A DNA stretch of 64,000 nt from NCBI RefSeq assembly GCF_018729455.1, contig NZ_JAHHZF010000002.1, positions 391,492 to 455,491 of the forward strand. The letters run 5' to 3'. A program made the translations under genes and the position numbers. Source of the stretch: Prosthecodimorpha staleyi (GTDB taxonomy: Bacteria > Pseudomonadota > Alphaproteobacteria > Rhizobiales > Ancalomicrobiaceae). Positions 15,195 through 23,405 of the stretch are shown here, in pieces (positions within the stretch are counted from its first letter, which is position 1; the number at the start of each line of letters is the position of its first letter). The notes under the pieces were generated by a model that was not told the origin of the DNA, ran no database searches, and saw nothing but the letters and a program-made list of their open reading frames with translations.

Positions 15195-15563
15195 TCAGCG
15201 CGGGCGGGGCAGATCGAGGCGGCGGATCGGCTTCAGGGTGGCGAGGTCGACGACCAGGATGGCCGCACCGGCGGGGGTTTCGAGCGTGACGGCGAGGCGG
15301 TCGCCGTCGAGTGCGGTGCCGGTGACGCGCGCGCCCTCGGGCAACGGCAGTGCGGCGTCGAGCGGGCGTTCGAACGCGGTCGACGGCGGCGCGGCGGTCT
15401 TGTATGTCGAGCGGTACAGCACGGCGGCGAAGACCGCCACGATGCCGAGCGCCAGCGTCGCGTAACCGACCGCCAGGAGCTTGCGAAACTTTGCCTGCAG
15501 ACGCAGCTGCGCCGGATCGAGCGGCGGGTCCTTGTCGTCGTCGTCGAGAATGGGATGGGTCAT
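15195..15563 (-). CDS. Small single-pass membrane protein (DUF6476-like)
   Basis: A 122-residue protein. The start at 15563 (MTHPILDDDDKD) begins a short acidic cytoplasmic tail. One membrane helix, about residues 32-52 (LLAVGYATLALGIVAVFAAVLY), follows, then a small extracytoplasmic domain rich in beta strands that ends LATLKPIRRLDLPRPR. The layout and its place divergent to a RluA-type synthase recall the small alphaproteobacterial family DUF6476, whose function is unknown. The start codon lies next to or inside the 5' part of the divergent gene, so its promoter must lie within the repeat-bearing extension there. Confidence 0.72.
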   Translation of the reverse strand: MTHPILDDDDKDPPLDPAQLRLQAKFRKLLAVGYATLALGIVAVFAAVLYRSTYKTAAPPSTAFERPLDAALPLPEGARVTGTALDGDRLAVTLETPAGAAILVVDLATLKPIRRLDLPRPR

Positions 15564-17190
15564 GGCGTCTTCGCGACGGAACTCGGGCACGAGGGCAACG
15601 GCTCCGGATGGCAGCCGCCGGCAGGCGACCGGCAAGCCGGACGCGCAACGCCCCCCTTCCCTACCCGGCCCGGCCGACCGCGTCGAGGCCGATGACGCCG
15701 GCGCGCGGCAAGAGATCAACGCCGCCACGACGGCCGATGTGCTCCCGCAGGGCCCCGGGGCGCCGGCGGGTGCCGCCGCAGCATCCGGCCCGCCCGGCCC
15801 TGAACGGACCGGGGCCGCAGTGGCCAGTCAAGTATCTCCGATTCCAGCGACGAAAGCCGACGCGGCGACATCGCCGGTCCCCAGGACGCCAGCGGGTGAG
15901 GCCGCGACCTCCTTCGCGCCCGGCATCCCGGCGCCCGGCGCCGCAGCAGCCCGTCCGAAGTCCCGGCTGCCGACCACGAAGGCCGACGCAGCGACATCGC
16001 CACGCGGCCGCGCGCCGGCGGGTACCGCCGCCGCCTCCTTCACGCCCGGCCCTGGGGCGAGCGGAGCAGCAGCGGCCCACCTGGAGTCCGTCCTGCCGGC
16101 CGGCGCCGAGCCGGTCGAGGAGGACGACGAAGCCCTTGCGGTCAGCGATGTGGTCAGCGATCCCGCTGCGGCGCCTGGGAGCGCCCGGCGGATCGAACTG
16201 GCGATCGAAGCCGACGCCGCGCCCGAGCGGCTCGACGCCGCGCTGGCCCGGCGCCTCGCCGGCGACGACCTGTCGCGCAGCCGCATCAAGGCCCTGGTCC
16301 TTGACGGGCGCGTCGCGGTCGGCGGCCGCGTCGTCACCGACCCGTCCGCCAGGATCGCGGCCGGCGCTACGGTCGCGATCGATCTGCCGGCGGCCGCTCC
16401 GGCGGCGCCGGCACCCGAACCGATCCCGCTCTCGATCCTTCATGAAGATGCCGAGGTCGTGGTCATCGACAAGCCTGCGGGTCTGGTCGTGCATCCGGCC
16501 GCCGGCCACGCCTCCGGCACGCTGGTCAATGCGCTGATCGCCCATTGCGGCACCTCGCTCTCCGGCATCGGCGGCGTGGCGCGGCCCGGCATCGTGCACC
16601 GGCTCGACAAGGAGACCTCCGGGCTGATGGTCGTCGCCAAGACCGACCGCGCGCACCGCAGCCTGGCCGCGCAATTCGCCGATCACGGCCGCACCGGGCC
16701 GCTGGAGCGCGCCTATCTGGCGGTGGTCTGGGGCGTCCCGCGCCAGCGTTCGGGCACCGTCGACCTGCCGATCGGGCGCAATCCGCGCGACCGGGAGACC
16801 ATGGCGGTGGTTCACGGCGCGCATGGCCGCGAGGCGATCACCCATTACGAGGTGCTGGAAACCTACGGGCCGGCGCAGGACCCGGTCGCGAGCCTGGTCG
16901 AATGCCGGCTGGAGACCGGGCGGACCCATCAAATCCGCGTGCACATGACGCGGCTCGGCCACCCCCTGCTGGGCGACCCGACCTACGGCACCGGCTTCCG
17001 GACCAAGGTCGACAAGCTCACCCGCCTGGCGCCGGAGGCCGGCGCGGCGCTCGAGGCGCTCGGCCGGCAGGCTCTGCATGCCCGGCTGATCGCCTTCGAG
17101 CACCCGAAAACCGGCCGCACGCGGCGCTTCGAGAGCGATCCGCCGGCCGACATGGCCCGCCTGATCGACGCCCTGCGGGCGCTCGGCTGA
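15562..17190 (+). CDS. RluA/RluD-family 23S rRNA pseudouridine synthase with repeat extension
   Basis: The C-terminal about 345 residues form a normal RluD-type enzyme: an S4 RNA-binding domain (ERLDAALARRLAGDD...SRIKALVLDGRVAV), then the catalytic domain with HRLDKETSG holding the nucleophilic Asp, and the late motif LETGRTHQIRVHM. It turns uridines of 23S rRNA helix 69 into pseudouridine. The frame stays open far upstream, and the extra N-terminal part contains three 126-bp in-frame repeats. The start is uncertain. ATG 15562 keeps the repeats but abuts the divergent gene; GTG 16150 would give a family-sized 346-residue protein. I give the longer form because the repeat length is a multiple of three. 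Confidence 0.85.
   Translation: MASSRRNSGTRATAPDGSRRQATGKPDAQRPPSLPGPADRVEADDAGARQEINAATTADVLPQGPGAPAGAAAASGPPGPERTGAAVASQVSPIPATKADAATSPVPRTPAGEAATSFAPGIPAPGAAAARPKSRLPTTKADAATSPRGRAPAGTAAASFTPGPGASGAAAAHLESVLPAGAEPVEEDDEALAVSDVVSDPAAAPGSARRIELAIEADAAPERLDAALARRLAGDDLSRSRIKALVLDGRVAVGGRVVTDPSARIAAGATVAIDLPAAAPAAPAPEPIPLSILHEDAEVVVIDKPAGLVVHPAAGHASGTLVNALIAHCGTSLSGIGGVARPGIVHRLDKETSGLMVVAKTDRAHRSLAAQFADHGRTGPLERAYLAVVWGVPRQRSGTVDLPIGRNPRDRETMAVVHGAHGREAITHYEVLETYGPAQDPVASLVECRLETGRTHQIRVHMTRLGHPLLGDPTYGTGFRTKVDKLTRLAPEAGAALEALGRQALHARLIAFEHPKTGRTRRFESDPPADMARLIDALRALG
15750..16100. repeat. Three 126-bp tandem repeats in the pseudouridine synthase 5' part
   Basis: Units run 15750-15875, 15876-16001 and a partial 16002-16100. 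Shared anchors include CGCC(A/G)GCGGG at 15761, 15887 and 16013, and the GCCGACGC(A/G)GCGACATCGCC block ending at 15875 and 16001. 126 bp is 42 codons, and the encoded Ala/Pro-rich units keep a TKADAATSP core. Confidence 0.8.
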
Positions 17191-17307
17191 CGGCAAATCT
17201 CACCGCGGGGCCCCTTGAATCGCGGGCCTTCGTCATTAGTTCAGTAATTCAAAACAATGTGACGAGGCGTGACCCGACGCGAGTCGCCTTCTCGCCGCAA
17301 AGCCACG

Positions 17308-17313
17308 TATACT
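17308..17313 (+). promoter_or_regulatory. Candidate -10 box for rpoH
   Basis: TATACT lies in an unusually AT-containing part of the 281-bp gap before rpoH, 159 bases upstream of the start codon. A matching -35 at the right distance (around 17285-17290) is weak. rpoH genes often have several promoters, so this may be one of them. No gene is seen in the gap. Confidence 0.3.
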
Positions 17314-17471
17314 CTTTCATGACGCGCCGAAGAGGGCGTCGACCGGGTCCGCCGATGGTCGGGGGTCCGGTGCCACGCCGGGCGAACCCGGCGGCCGGAA
17401 CGATGATGCGGTCGAAGGGGTTACCCCTGACACGTCTCGGTCCGGCATCCAACGGAGGAAAGGGCGCTTCC

Positions 17472-18356
17472 ATGGCCCGCACGCAGTCCCTCGCACCGCT
17501 TGCCGCTCTCGAAGGTGGCCTTTCGCGCTACCTCAACGAGATCCGGCGGTTCCCGATGCTGGAGCCGCAGGAAGAGTACATGCTCGCCAAGCGCTATCAC
17601 GAGCATGCCGATCCGTCCGCGGCCGAACGGCTGGTCACGTCGCATCTGCGCCTGGTGGCGAAGATCGCGATGGGCTATCGCGGCTACGGCCTGCCGATCT
17701 CCGAGGTCATCTCGGAAGGCAATGTCGGCCTGATGCAGGCGGTGAAGCGGTTCGAGCCCGAGAAGGGCTTCCGCCTCGCCACCTACGCCATGTGGTGGAT
17801 CAAGGCCGCCATTCAAGAGTATATCCTGCGCTCGTGGTCGCTCGTGAAGATGGGCACGACCGCGAACCAGAAGCGGCTGTTCTTCAACCTGCGCAAGATC
17901 AAGGGCCAGATCCAGGCGCTTGAGGAAGGCGATCTGAAGCCCGAGCAGGTGACCCATATCGCCGTCAAGCTCGGCGTCTCCGAGGAGGAGGTCATCTCGA
18001 TGAACCGCCGCCTCGGCGGCGACGCCTCGCTGAACGCGCCGTTGCGCGCCGACGAGGACGCCTCCGAGTGGCAGGACTGGCTCGTCGACGAGAGCGCCAA
18101 TGCCGAGACGCGGCTCGCCGAGGATCAGGAGCTCGATAGCCGCAAGTCGCTCTTGAAGAATGCGCTTTCGGTTCTGAACGACCGCGAGCGGCGCATCTTC
18201 GAAGCGCGTCGCCTGGCCGAGGACCCGGTCACGCTTGAGGATCTGTCGACGGAGTTCGGCGTCAGCCGCGAGCGCGTCCGGCAGATCGAAGTGCGGGCCT
18301 TCGAGAAGGTCCAGGAGGCCGTTAAGGCCGGCGCCGTGGGCATGATGGCCCGCTGA
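17472..18356 (+). CDS. rpoH: RNA polymerase heat-shock sigma factor (sigma-32)
   Basis: A 294-residue sigma-70 family factor. Region 2 (ISEGNVGLMQAVKRFEPEKGFRLATYAMWWIKAAIQ) is followed by the diagnostic RpoH box QKRLFFNLRK, which separates it from other sigma factors. Region 4 at the end has the helix-turn-helix TLEDLSTEFGVSRERVRQIE. It directs polymerase to heat-shock promoters and in other bacteria is controlled by DnaK and FtsH; ftsH lies at 36.9-38.8 kb in this window. The start MARTQSLAPLAALEG at 17472 follows AACGGAGG (17451-17458), somewhat far at 13 bases. A strong terminator follows. Alphaproteobacteria often have a second RpoH, not seen here. Confidence 0.96.
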   Translation: MARTQSLAPLAALEGGLSRYLNEIRRFPMLEPQEEYMLAKRYHEHADPSAAERLVTSHLRLVAKIAMGYRGYGLPISEVISEGNVGLMQAVKRFEPEKGFRLATYAMWWIKAAIQEYILRSWSLVKMGTTANQKRLFFNLRKIKGQIQALEEGDLKPEQVTHIAVKLGVSEEEVISMNRRLGGDASLNAPLRADEDASEWQDWLVDESANAETRLAEDQELDSRKSLLKNALSVLNDRERRIFEARRLAEDPVTLEDLSTEFGVSRERVRQIEVRAFEKVQEAVKAGAVGMMAR

Positions 18357-18380
18357 CGCGACCGACATTCATCGTCGAAC

Positions 18381-18420
18381 GGGGCTGGATCCGGACCGGA
18401 TCCGGCCCCTTTTGCTTTTT
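18381..18420 (+). terminator. Rho-independent terminator after rpoH
   Basis: GGGGCTGGATCCGG and its partner CCGGATCCGGCCCC form a long near-perfect GC-rich hairpin (18381-18409), followed by TTTT and a second T5 run. It lies 25 bases after the rpoH stop. Confidence 0.9.
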
Positions 18421-18564
18421 GGCCTGCCGTTCTCGCGCGATGGCCTGAGGCACCGCGAGGCCCGGCGCCGGCTCCGGTCCGGCGCACGGCCTGCCGATCC
18501 TTGCGCGGCGCAACGGCCTTGCGGGGACGAGCGTCCCGCCGCCCCGCGGTTCGGCGTCCGCCGG

Positions 18565-19128
18565 TCAGGCCGTGACGCCGAGGGTGGCGCCGAGCGCCGA
18601 TTTCGAGGCCTTGGAAGCCGAGAGATAGACGCTCGCCGCATCGGAGGCGGCGTTGCTCGTCCCCTCCAGGGCCGCGCCCGCCTCCTCGGACAGCGCTTTC
18701 GCATATTTTCCGAGGAGCTTGAACGGGTTGCCGTCCGGCTTCTCGCCCGACAAGGCGGCATCGAAATAGGCCTGCAGCTTCTGCAGGATCTCGTCCGACT
18801 TGCCGGTGTCGTCGGTCGACGAGGTCGCGGTGGCTGCGGCCAGTTCCGAGATGTAGCTCTTCAGGCTCTTGCGGGTCGAATCCGTGGCCAGGTCGGCCGG
18901 ATCGGTCGTCGTGGCCGTCTTGGTGCGCTGTTCGGCGGCGCTGAGCAGGGCGCCGAGCGCGTTGCTGGTGCCCGAACTGCCGGTCGGCACGAATTGCCGG
19001 GCCGACTTGGCCCCGAGCGTCGAGGCATCGACGCCGGCTTCGTTGCTTCCCGCGCTCTTGGTGCTCTTGCGGCTCAGCAAATCCGCCACTGTGCGCCGGA
19101 CCGACCCGCTGACGATCGTGTCTGCCAT
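18565..19128 (-). CDS. Hypothetical Ala/Ser/Thr-rich protein
   Basis: A 187-residue protein starting MADTIVSGSVRRTVADLLSRK at 19128. It is rich in Ala, Ser and Thr with many short amphipathic helices (SNALGALLSAAEQRT, ALSEEAGAALEG, ASDAASVYLSASKASKSALGATLGVTA) and has no Cys, signal peptide or membrane helix. Composition and helical repeats recall secreted or flagellin-like helical proteins, but no family signature is visible. It is a single gene convergent to rpoH, and upstream lies the divergent lysA. GC and codon use match the host. Function unknown. Confidence 0.75.
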   Translation of the reverse strand: MADTIVSGSVRRTVADLLSRKSTKSAGSNEAGVDASTLGAKSARQFVPTGSSGTSNALGALLSAAEQRTKTATTTDPADLATDSTRKSLKSYISELAAATATSSTDDTGKSDEILQKLQAYFDAALSGEKPDGNPFKLLGKYAKALSEEAGAALEGTSNAASDAASVYLSASKASKSALGATLGVTA

Positions 19129-19325
19129 GATGTTTCGCCTTCCTTCTGCCCGTCCGTCGGGCGGGGATGAGAAGGTCAATGCACAGGCGATGCCAAATTG
19201 GGACAGCCGTTCGCCGGATCGACCGACGGCCCGGGCCGACGCAGGGGCGGAAGGCGGCAAAGCAGGCTTCCGGTGGCGCCCGGTCGCGGCTATGAATGCG
19301 CCTCCCTACCCCATGCGAGACCTCC

Positions 19326-20642
19326 ATGCCCGACGCCACCCGCCGCCTGCCCGCCTCCGCCTTCGCCTATCGGGACGGCGAACTCTGCGTCGAAGGCGTC
19401 GCCCTCGCCCGGATCGTCGAGGCGGTCGGCACACCCTTCTATTGCTATTCGGCCGGCCGCCTGCGCGAGCGCGCCCGCGCGCTCAAGGCAGCGCTCGGCC
19501 CGCTCGGCGTCGACATCCATTTCGCCATGAAGGCCAACGGCAACCAGGCGGTGCTGGCGCTCTTCGCGGCCGAGGGCATTGGCGCCGACATCGTTTCGGG
19601 CGGCGAACTGGCCCGGACGCTGGCCGCCGGCATCCCGCCCGGCCATGTGGTCTTCTCCGGCGTCGGCAAGACGGCCGGCGAGATCGATGCGGCGCTGGCC
19701 GCCGGCATCCACCAGATCAACGTGGAATCCTTCGAGGAACTGCATCTGGTCGAGACGCGCGCAGCCGCACGCGGGGTCGTCGCCGATGTCGCCCTGCGCA
19801 TCAATCCGGATGTCGATGCCGAGACCCACGCCAAGATCACGACCGGCAAGAAGGACAACAAGTTCGGCATCGATGTCGACCGGCTGGCCCGGCTCGACAA
19901 CGAGCTGAAGGCGCTCGCCCATGTCCGCGTGGTCGGTCTGGCGATCCATATCGGCTCGCAGATCATGTCCGCCGGCCCGTTCCTGGCCGCCTACCGGACG
20001 CTGCTGGCCGCCGCCGATACGCTGAAGGCGCGCGGCGTGCCGCTGACCCGGCTCGATCTCGGCGGCGGCTTCGGCATCCCTTACGAGAACGAGTTGGAAT
20101 TCTCCTTCGCCGACCTGGCCGGAGCCATCCGCGAGACCGTCGCCGGCAAGGGCTATGCGCTCGCCGTCGAGCCCGGCCGCTCGCTGGTCGCCGATGCCGG
20201 CGTGCTGGTCAGCCGCGTCGCCTTCGTCAAGGATGCCGGCCACATGCAGTTCGCCGTGCTCGACGCGGCCATGAACGACCTGGTCCGGCCGGCCATGTAC
20301 GAGGCCCACCACGACATCGTGCCGGTCCGCGCGCCGGCGGCGGGCGCCGTGCCGGTCGAATACGACGTGGTCGGCCCGATCTGCGAATCCTCCGACACCT
20401 TCGCCCGGCGGCTGAAGCTCGCCCCGCTCGCCGCCGGCGATCTGGTCGTGCTGGCGACCGCCGGCGCCTATGGGGCGACCATGTCGTCGACCTATAACGG
20501 CCGCGCGCTGATCCCGGAGGTGATGGTCGACGGCGACCGCTTCGCCGTGGTCCGGCGCCGGGTCGAAATCGCCGAGCAGATCGGCTGGGACAGCGTGCCG
20601 GATTTCATCGCCGCCCCGAAGGCCCCCGACGCGGCGGCCTGA
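19326..20642 (+). CDS. lysA: Diaminopimelate decarboxylase
   Basis: A 438-residue fold-III PLP enzyme that decarboxylates meso-diaminopimelate to L-lysine, the last step of lysine synthesis. The PLP lysine is K69 in IHFAMKANGN. The LDLGGGFGIPY loop binds the cofactor phosphate, VEPGRSLVADAG follows, and the GPICESSDTF motif carries the catalytic Cys from the partner subunit. It ends with the substrate-side Tyr in TAGAYGATMSSTYN. The ATG at 19326 is preferred to the one at 19296 because MPDATRRLPASAFAYRDGEL matches family starts. It stands alone, convergent with the thiamine-precursor binding protein gene; a 10-bp perfect hairpin lies between them. Confidence 0.97.
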   Translation: MPDATRRLPASAFAYRDGELCVEGVALARIVEAVGTPFYCYSAGRLRERARALKAALGPLGVDIHFAMKANGNQAVLALFAAEGIGADIVSGGELARTLAAGIPPGHVVFSGVGKTAGEIDAALAAGIHQINVESFEELHLVETRAAARGVVADVALRINPDVDAETHAKITTGKKDNKFGIDVDRLARLDNELKALAHVRVVGLAIHIGSQIMSAGPFLAAYRTLLAAADTLKARGVPLTRLDLGGGFGIPYENELEFSFADLAGAIRETVAGKGYALAVEPGRSLVADAGVLVSRVAFVKDAGHMQFAVLDAAMNDLVRPAMYEAHHDIVPVRAPAAGAVPVEYDVVGPICESSDTFARRLKLAPLAAGDLVVLATAGAYGATMSSTYNGRALIPEVMVDGDRFAVVRRRVEIAEQIGWDSVPDFIAAPKAPDAAA

Positions 20643-20643
20643 C

Positions 20644-20669
20644 GGCGGGGCGCGGCTCGGCGCCCCGCC
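20644..20669. terminator. Hairpin between convergent lysA and the uptake operon
   Basis: GGCGGGGCGC and GCGCCCCGCC form a perfect 10-bp stem with a 6-base loop. It has no T-tract on either side, so it may act as a bidirectional pause or mRNA-end structure and not as a classic terminator. Confidence 0.45.
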
Positions 20670-20701
20670 CTCCCCACTCGGCCTCTCCCCGCTCGGCCCC
20701 G

Positions 20702-21655
20702 TCAATTCGGCAGTTTCGGCACGACCGCGTAGCTGTCGAGCGGCGGGATGGTGTCGATCAGCTTCTTGGCCTTCAGGAAGGCGGCGAAGCGGGTGTAGCG
20801 GGTGGCGTCGAGCGCGGCCGGGCGCTTGGCGAAACGGGCCAGCGTGTCGAAGAAGGCGCGCCGGTTCAGTTCGTCGTCGAGCTTCGGATCAGCCTTGCGG
20901 AACACCGCCCAGGCCTCGTCCGGGTTGTTGGTCAGCCACAGCGTCGCCGCCTCGACCGCCTCGACGAAACGGCCAAGCTTCGGGTCGGCGGCCCGGTCGC
21001 GCCGGGCGATGTAGATCAGTTCGTCGTAGGGCGGCACGCCGGCCTCCTCGGGGAAGAAGGCGCGGCCCTTCTTGCCAGCGAGATCCAGTTCGGTCAGCTC
21101 GAAATTGCGGTAGCCGCTGACCACGGCATCGACCTGACCGGCGCTCAGTGCCGCCGTCAGGGCGAAGTTGACGTTGATCAGTTCGACATCCTTGAGCGAC
21201 AGGCCGACGCTCTCCAGCATCGCGCCGAGCTCGGCATCCTCGAAGCCGGAGACCGAATAGCCGACCTTGCGGCCCTTCAGGTCCTTCAGCGTCTTCACCG
21301 GTCCGTCGGCGAGCACGATCACGGTGTTGAGCGGGGTTTCGACCAGCGTGCCGAAGCGCACCAGCGGCAGGTTCTCGGCGACCGCCATGTGCAGGCTCGG
21401 CTGGTAGGAGATGGCGATGTCGGCCTGGCCGGCGGCGACCAGGCGCGGCGGCGCCGCCGGGTCGGCCGGGGCGATCAGGTCGACATCCAGGCCGGCCTTG
21501 GCGAAGAAGCCCCTGTCGCGGGCCACCACCAGCGGGGCGTGATCGGGATTGACGAACCAGTCGAGCGCGACCGAGAGCTTGTCGGCGGCGGCGGCCGGCA
21601 GGGCGGTGAGGCCGAGCGCGGCGGCCAGGGCGAGCGACGCGAGAAGGCGGGGCAT
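20702..21655 (-). CDS. thiY: ABC transporter substrate-binding protein, NMT1/THI5-like (ThiY type)
   Basis: A 317-residue periplasmic protein. The signal peptide MPRLLASLALAAALGLTALPAAAA starts at 21655. The mature protein begins KLSVALDWFVNPDHAPLVVARDRGFF, the family mark of NMT1/THI5-like proteins. It goes on through GLDVDLIAPADPAAPP, a region lining the pyrimidine site, and SYQPSLHMAVAE. ThiY captures formyl- or hydroxymethyl-aminopyrimidine for thiamine salvage. It follows the permease gene by 35 bases in an operon led by a TPP riboswitch, which strongly supports this role. The ATPase partner (ThiZ) is not next to it. Sulfonate/nitrate-type binding proteins share the fold but rarely the riboswitch. 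Confidence 0.9.
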   Translation of the reverse strand: MPRLLASLALAAALGLTALPAAAADKLSVALDWFVNPDHAPLVVARDRGFFAKAGLDVDLIAPADPAAPPRLVAAGQADIAISYQPSLHMAVAENLPLVRFGTLVETPLNTVIVLADGPVKTLKDLKGRKVGYSVSGFEDAELGAMLESVGLSLKDVELINVNFALTAALSAGQVDAVVSGYRNFELTELDLAGKKGRAFFPEEAGVPPYDELIYIARRDRAADPKLGRFVEAVEAATLWLTNNPDEAWAVFRKADPKLDDELNRRAFFDTLARFAKRPAALDATRYTRFAAFLKAKKLIDTIPPLDSYAVVPKLPN

Positions 21656-21690
21656 CGTTGGGAGACTCCGTTCGGGAGAGCGCGGGAGGA

Positions 21691-22653
21691 TCAGCGGTCC
21701 GTCTCGTCCAGCCAGGGCAGGAGACGGTCGGCGAGGAGATCGGCGGCCAGCCGCAGGACGACCGCCATGGCGACGACGAGCGCGAGGGCGGCGAACATCA
21801 CATCGGTCTGCATGCGCGCGTTGGCGTGCATCATGATCAGGCCGAGGCCCGACGAGGCGCCGACCCATTCGCCGACGATCGCGCCGATCGGCGCCACGGC
21901 GGCGGCCATGCGCAGCCCGGTGACCAGGGCCGGCAGCGCGGCCGGCACCTGGATCAGCGCCAGGGTCCGGGCCCGGCCGGCGCCGTAGAGGCGGGCGAGA
22001 TCGAGGAGGCCGGGGTCGGTCCGCTCGATGCCGTCATGGAAGGCCGAGGCGACGGGGAAGAAGATGATCACCGTCGCCATCACGATCTTCGAGGCGAGGC
22101 CGAAGCCGAACCACAGCACCAGCACCGGCGCGATGGCGAAGACCGGCATGGACTGCAGCACGACCACGAAGGGCGTCACCACGCGGCTCGCCGCCGGCAC
22201 ATAGCCCATGAACAGCGCGGTGGCGACGCCGGCGAGGATGCCGGTGACGAGGCCGAACAGGATCTCGGTCAGCGTGACCAGCGCATTGGGCCACAGATCG
22301 CCCCAGCGGCGGATCAGCGCCAGGACGACCCGGTCCGGCCCCGGCAGCAGGAAGGGTTCTGGTGCCAGCACCAGCACCACGCTCCACCAGATCGCCACCA
22401 GGGCGACCATCACCAGCGCGAGATCAAGGACGAAGCGCCGCCCGGACGCCCGGCGCCTTGAGGAGGCCGGCGGGGTGCGCGAAGCGGCCGGTTGGGCCGG
22501 GGTGGCAACGCGTTGGGCGACAACGCGGGTGGCAGCGGCAGGGCTCGGAGCCGCCGGGCTGGCGCTGGCGAGCGGCGGCACAGCGGCCGGGCGGGCCGGC
22601 TCGGTGGTGGTGCCTGCTGCGGCGGGCGGCCGCTCGGCGATGAAAACAGCCAT
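21691..22653 (-). CDS. thiX: ABC transporter permease (ThiX type)
   Basis: A 320-residue inner-membrane permease of the SsuC/TauC/ThiX class. About six helices begin with FVLDLALVMVALVAIWWSVVLVL. The EAA-like loop that docks the ATPase is seen around GAGRARTLALIQVPAALPALVTGLR. The first about 70 residues are a Pro/Ala-rich extension not normal for the family; the start may be right, since GGAG precedes the ATG at 22653, but no alternative ATG is available. The gene is first after the TPP riboswitch and pairs with the binding protein. The transported substrate is probably a thiamine pyrimidine precursor. Confidence 0.88.
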   Translation of the reverse strand: MAVFIAERPPAAAGTTTEPARPAAVPPLASASPAAPSPAAATRVVAQRVATPAQPAASRTPPASSRRRASGRRFVLDLALVMVALVAIWWSVVLVLAPEPFLLPGPDRVVLALIRRWGDLWPNALVTLTEILFGLVTGILAGVATALFMGYVPAASRVVTPFVVVLQSMPVFAIAPVLVLWFGFGLASKIVMATVIIFFPVASAFHDGIERTDPGLLDLARLYGAGRARTLALIQVPAALPALVTGLRMAAAVAPIGAIVGEWVGASSGLGLIMMHANARMQTDVMFAALALVVAMAVVLRLAADLLADRLLPWLDETDR

Positions 22654-22711
22654 GGATCTCCTGCTCCTGTCGCGGGAGATCCGGGAGATTCTTGTCTGCG
22701 AAAGCCGGTTG

Positions 22712-22803
22712 ATCCCGTCCCTTCGCCGGCATGACCCGGATCAGGTTCAAAGGGTCCGGCGCCGCAGCGCCATCTCAGCTCCAACCGGGAGCACCCCTCG
22801 GAC
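22712..22803 (-). ncRNA. TPP riboswitch (THI element)
   Basis: On the minus strand the two conserved blocks are visible: GAGGGGTGCTCCCGG...CTGAGATGGCG for the first arm, and CCCTTTGAACCTGATCCGGG followed by TCATGCCGGCGAAGGGA for the second. These match the THI consensus GGGGTGC, CTGAGA, ACCCTTTGAACCTGATCTGGGTAATGCCAGCGAAGG closely. It ends about 60 bases before the ThiX-type gene. Bound thiamine pyrophosphate is expected to turn the operon off, by premature termination or by hiding the ribosome site. Confidence 0.96.
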
Positions 22804-22888
22804 TGGCATACCATGGCCCGGAATCGCGCCGGGGACAAGCCCCCGCAGCGATCCGGCTATCGCGTCGACCGGATCGGCCGATGCCGGC

Positions 22889-23189
22889 TCAGAACACGAC
22901 CAGGGGCGAGACCATCACGTCGGGGTCGGCGCCGGTGGTGGTTCCGGGCTTCAGATAGGCGCGCTGGGTCACCGAGACGCTGGCGACGCCCGAGAAGGTC
23001 GACCTCCTGAAGACCGCCACGATCCCCGCACAGTCGGCAGTGTCGACGACCGTCACGGTGCCGCGAGGAACGAAGAAGCCCTTGTTGCCGCGCGAGGTCA
23101 GCCACGCATTTCGGCGCGTGGTGCCGTCGGCAAGCCCGAGGCCGGCCAGAGCGAGGGAGAGCCCAGGGGCCAGCGCACCGGATTTTCAC
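22889..23189 (-). pseudogene. Small exported protein gene with an apparent frameshift near its start
   Basis: One minus-strand frame ending at TGA 22889-22891 encodes a credible protein: GALAPGLSLALAGLGLADG, like the core and cleavage site of a signal peptide, then a mature part with TSRGNKGFFVPRGTVTVVD, a single Cys in TADCAG, and a C-terminus ending PDVMVSPLVVF. This frame has no start codon because a TGA lies just upstream. In another frame a GTG at 23189 gives MKIR, and a GGAGG lies about 13 bases before it. A one-base shift within the first 5-6 codons would join the two. So this is either a recent pseudogene or an assembly error. No family is recognised. Confidence 0.4.
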
Positions 23190-23405
23190 AACGATATGCT
23201 GACCTCCAGATCGTCCCTGCAGGGCGGCACGATCCTGTCGTCAGATGGAATTCACGGTGTTTCGCCATGATCTTACGGACCGGCGACACGGAACCCCAAG
23301 GCAGGTCCAACGCCCTGACCGGAACGGATGCCACCGGAACGGACGGCGGCGCGGGATCGGTACCGACGCCGGCGCCCGACCGGGATTCGGGGGCTGGGGC
23401 CGGGT

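Noticed and set aside
22857-23189. A 110-residue Arg/Cys-rich protein in the GTG 23189 frame
   Set aside because: After the first few codons the translation looks like an off-frame reading. The other frame gives a credible exported protein.
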